A DNA stretch of 43,816 nucleotides from Thermoleophilia bacterium (GTDB lineage: Bacteria; Actinomycetota; Thermoleophilia; Gaiellales; SKUG01): assembly GCA_025964435.1 (NCBI GenBank), contig JAOPYV010000149.1:1-43816 (forward strand). The letters are read 5' to 3'. Of the stretch, positions 42,325-43,816 are shown piece after piece. The notes beneath the pieces are model-generated. The model ran no database searches. It was not told the DNA's origin and saw only the letters and a program-made list of their open reading frames with translations. The position numbers and the translations under genes are program-made. The stretch's first letter is position 1. Every line of letters begins with the position of its first letter.

Positions 42325-42873
42325 TCAGGCGAACACGACGCGCGCGGTCGCGCGAAACGCCGGTGCCGCCACGTCGACGCCGTCCAGGTAGCAGCCAACC
42401 AACGCCGCGTCGCGCAGGAGTACGAGCGACGAGGCCGCTGCGGCAGGATCGGTCAGTCCCGCAGTGGTCGCAACGCCGACGAGCATCTCGCGGAACCAGA
42501 CGCGGTGGCGATCGACGAGGCCACGCACGTCGCTGTCGTCAGCGGGGTACTCGGCCGCGGCATTGATGAACGGACAGCCACGGTCGTAGTGCTGCTCGAC
42601 GTCTGCCGCGATGCGCTCGATCACGACATCGATGGTGTCCGCGCCGGCGAACAGCGATCGGATGCGTGTGTCCTCCATCTCGAGGTAGGCCGCGACGAGC
42701 GCTTCCTTGCCGGCGAAGTGGCGGTACATCGTTGCACGTGTCACGCCCGCCTCGTCGAGGATGCGGTCCACTCCGATCGAGTGGATACCTGCGCTGTAGA
42801 ACAGGCGCGCCGCGGTGGCGAGCAGGCGCTCGCGCGGCTTGGATACGTGCGTCATCGTCGTCTGGTTGGCCAT
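42325..42873 (-). CDS. TetR family transcriptional regulator
   Basis: A 182-residue repressor. The N-terminal HTH (about 12-58: RERLLATAARLFYSAGIHSI, then VTRATMYRHFAGKEALV) is typical of TetR; the C-terminal helical domain binds an unknown ligand. It is related to the YcdC/RutR-like group by length. ATG at 42873. No divergent target gene is visible; the next gene is the M23 peptidase on the same strand, 64 bp upstream. Confidence 0.92.
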   Translation of the reverse strand: MANQTTMTHVSKPRERLLATAARLFYSAGIHSIGVDRILDEAGVTRATMYRHFAGKEALVAAYLEMEDTRIRSLFAGADTIDVVIERIAADVEQHYDRGCPFINAAAEYPADDSDVRGLVDRHRVWFREMLVGVATTAGLTDPAAAASSLVLLRDAALVGCYLDGVDVAAPAFRATARVVFA

Positions 42874-42937
42874 GTCGATCCTCCGTTCAGAGGATCATAG
42901 CGGAACGTTCTTTCTCTTTGCTGGCCAGCTGCCGGGG

Positions 42938-43717
42938 CTAGACCTCCCGCGAGCCGTTCAGGAAGGGCACCGGATCGATGTCCTTGCGGTTGGCCGGATC
43001 ACCCTCGAGGACCCCGAAGTGCAGGTGGGGCCCCGTGGACAGGCCGGTCGAGCCGACCTTGCCGATGACGTCGCCCTGCTTGACCTCGTCGCCCACCTTC
43101 GCGATGCGCTCGGACTGGTGTCCATAGAAGGTGCTCAGGCCGTCACCATGGTCGACGATCACGTAGTGGCCATTGATCTCGTGGAACGCCGATTCCACGA
43201 CCTTGCCGCCGGCAGCCGCCTTGATCGGCGTGCCCGCAGGCACCGCGAAGTCCTGGCCGGTATGCGGGATGCTGTTGCGGATCGCCGCGACATCACCCCA
43301 CTTCGACGTGATCTTGGCGCCATCGACCGGGCTGATGAGCTTCTGCTTCCCCGGATTTCCGTTGGTCGGCGGCGGCGGTGGCGGAGGCGGCGCAGGCGCA
43401 GGTTCGGGCTTGGACTCCGGCGCCGGTGGAGGCGACGGATCCGGCGACGGATCGGGGAGCGAGATCGGCCCCTTGGGCAGGGACGTGCCCTGCACCGTGG
43501 CGGGTGGCGCCTCGCCTCCGCCAGTGATCGATCCGGCTCCCTGCATCGCGTTCACGACGGCCTGGAGCTGCTCGACGGCCACCCCCAGCTGCGTGATCGC
43601 CTCTGCCAAGGCAGGCGACGCCGCGATGGGGACGTCTCCACCACCCACGAGCGCAGGCGGCTGCGGCTGGATCGGCGTGGTCTGGATGGAGGTAGTGGCG
43701 GCGATGCAACAGGACAT
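42938..43717 (-). CDS. M23 family metallopeptidase (peptidoglycan hydrolase)
   Basis: A 259-residue protein with an Ala/Pro-rich N-terminal half and a C-terminal M23 domain. The zinc-binding His and Asp are in IPHTGQDFAVPAGT, the catalytic region is HYVIVDHGDG and the last motif is TGPHLHFGV (HLH). M23 enzymes cut peptide crosslinks of peptidoglycan. A proline-rich linker of about 50 residues (PDPSPDPSPPP onward) separates the halves. No clear signal peptide is seen at the ATG 43717; a TTG 27 bases further out is the alternative. Start uncertain, domain clear. Confidence 0.88.
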   Translation of the reverse strand: MSCCIAATTSIQTTPIQPQPPALVGGGDVPIAASPALAEAITQLGVAVEQLQAVVNAMQGAGSITGGGEAPPATVQGTSLPKGPISLPDPSPDPSPPPAPESKPEPAPAPPPPPPPPTNGNPGKQKLISPVDGAKITSKWGDVAAIRNSIPHTGQDFAVPAGTPIKAAAGGKVVESAFHEINGHYVIVDHGDGLSTFYGHQSERIAKVGDEVKQGDVIGKVGSTGLSTGPHLHFGVLEGDPANRKDIDPVPFLNGSREV

Positions 43718-43784
43718 GTCACTACGATGCGCCGACCGACGCAACTCGGATCGGGAGGAATTACCTAAGTCTGGGAATCCGCGT

Positions 43785-43816
43785 GTCGGGCGAGCACCCC
43801 GAGGTGCTCGCCCGAC
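43785..43816. terminator. Perfect 14-bp hairpin at window edge
   Basis: GTCGGGCGAGCACC (43785-43798) and its exact reverse complement (43803-43816) with loop CCGA. It lies upstream of the M23 gene, so it probably ends a transcript entering from the right. No T run on the minus-strand side; the plus-strand side is outside the window. Confidence 0.5.

Overview
The window is a high-GC actinobacterial chromosome segment, most likely from the class Thermoleophilia (order Solirubrobacterales). The class is inferred from families I associate with that group: a pair of secreted collagen-like proteins with the ITGAHVK/DVKNRSL leader motif (14158-15986), a secreted protein ending in a KLTPLGRKLL...TDKAGNTS domain (39738-41093), and a small CEC-x5-C protein (38877-39167). 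No rRNA or species marker is present, so this is not proof.

Region 1 (1-3300): the N-terminal two thirds of a soluble poly-HAMP sensor kinase, running off the left edge, followed by a tRNA-Cys gene. Region 2 (3254-14006): a 10.7-kb integrative element inserted in that tRNA-Cys. A 45-bp copy of the tRNA 3' part marks the far end (attR, 13962-14006). A tyrosine integrase and an excisionase-like gene lie just inside the left end, and doubled TGTGGCAC motifs, likely arm sites, lie inside both ends. Its cargo centre is a three-gene minus-strand operon (DUF5677-like helical protein, Cdc48/PAN-like AAA ATPase, 'FIYLDD' protein that may be DUF6414-like) facing a divergent PD-(D/E)XK-like nuclease gene, with only 44 bp between the two starts. 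This is the best candidate for an undescribed system, plausibly anti-phage defence. The rest of the cargo is membrane proteins (RDD and others), small hypotheticals and a lipoprotein. A perfect 27-bp inverted repeat lies beyond the operon's 3' end.

Region 3 (14029-29767): core-type genes. These are the collagen-like pair, a GNAT acetyltransferase, a PASTA Ser/Thr kinase, an aldo/keto reductase, an M28 peptidase, the succinate dehydrogenase operon sdhC-sdhA-sdhB, a two-gene ABC exporter, an Old Yellow Enzyme homologue, YaaA and an Nramp metal transporter.

Region 4 (29841-36161): a nucleotidyltransferase-BON fusion overlapping a metallophosphoesterase gene, then a signalling cluster. The cluster has a DevS-like GAF histidine kinase with an overlapping single-domain receiver, a divergent NDH-2/SQR-like flavoprotein, a NarL-type regulator and a degenerate kinase-like protein.

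Region 5 (36163-43816): a GDYXXLXY/DUF2157 membrane pair, a methyltransferase, the small CEC protein, a MarR regulator, a secreted protein, a tandem universal stress protein, tRNA-Gly with its terminator, a TetR regulator, an M23 peptidase and a perfect hairpin at the right edge.

All function calls are from motif reading by eye, with no database search. Start codons were chosen from ribosome-binding sites, overlaps and domain starts, and differ from the longest possible reading frame in many genes.
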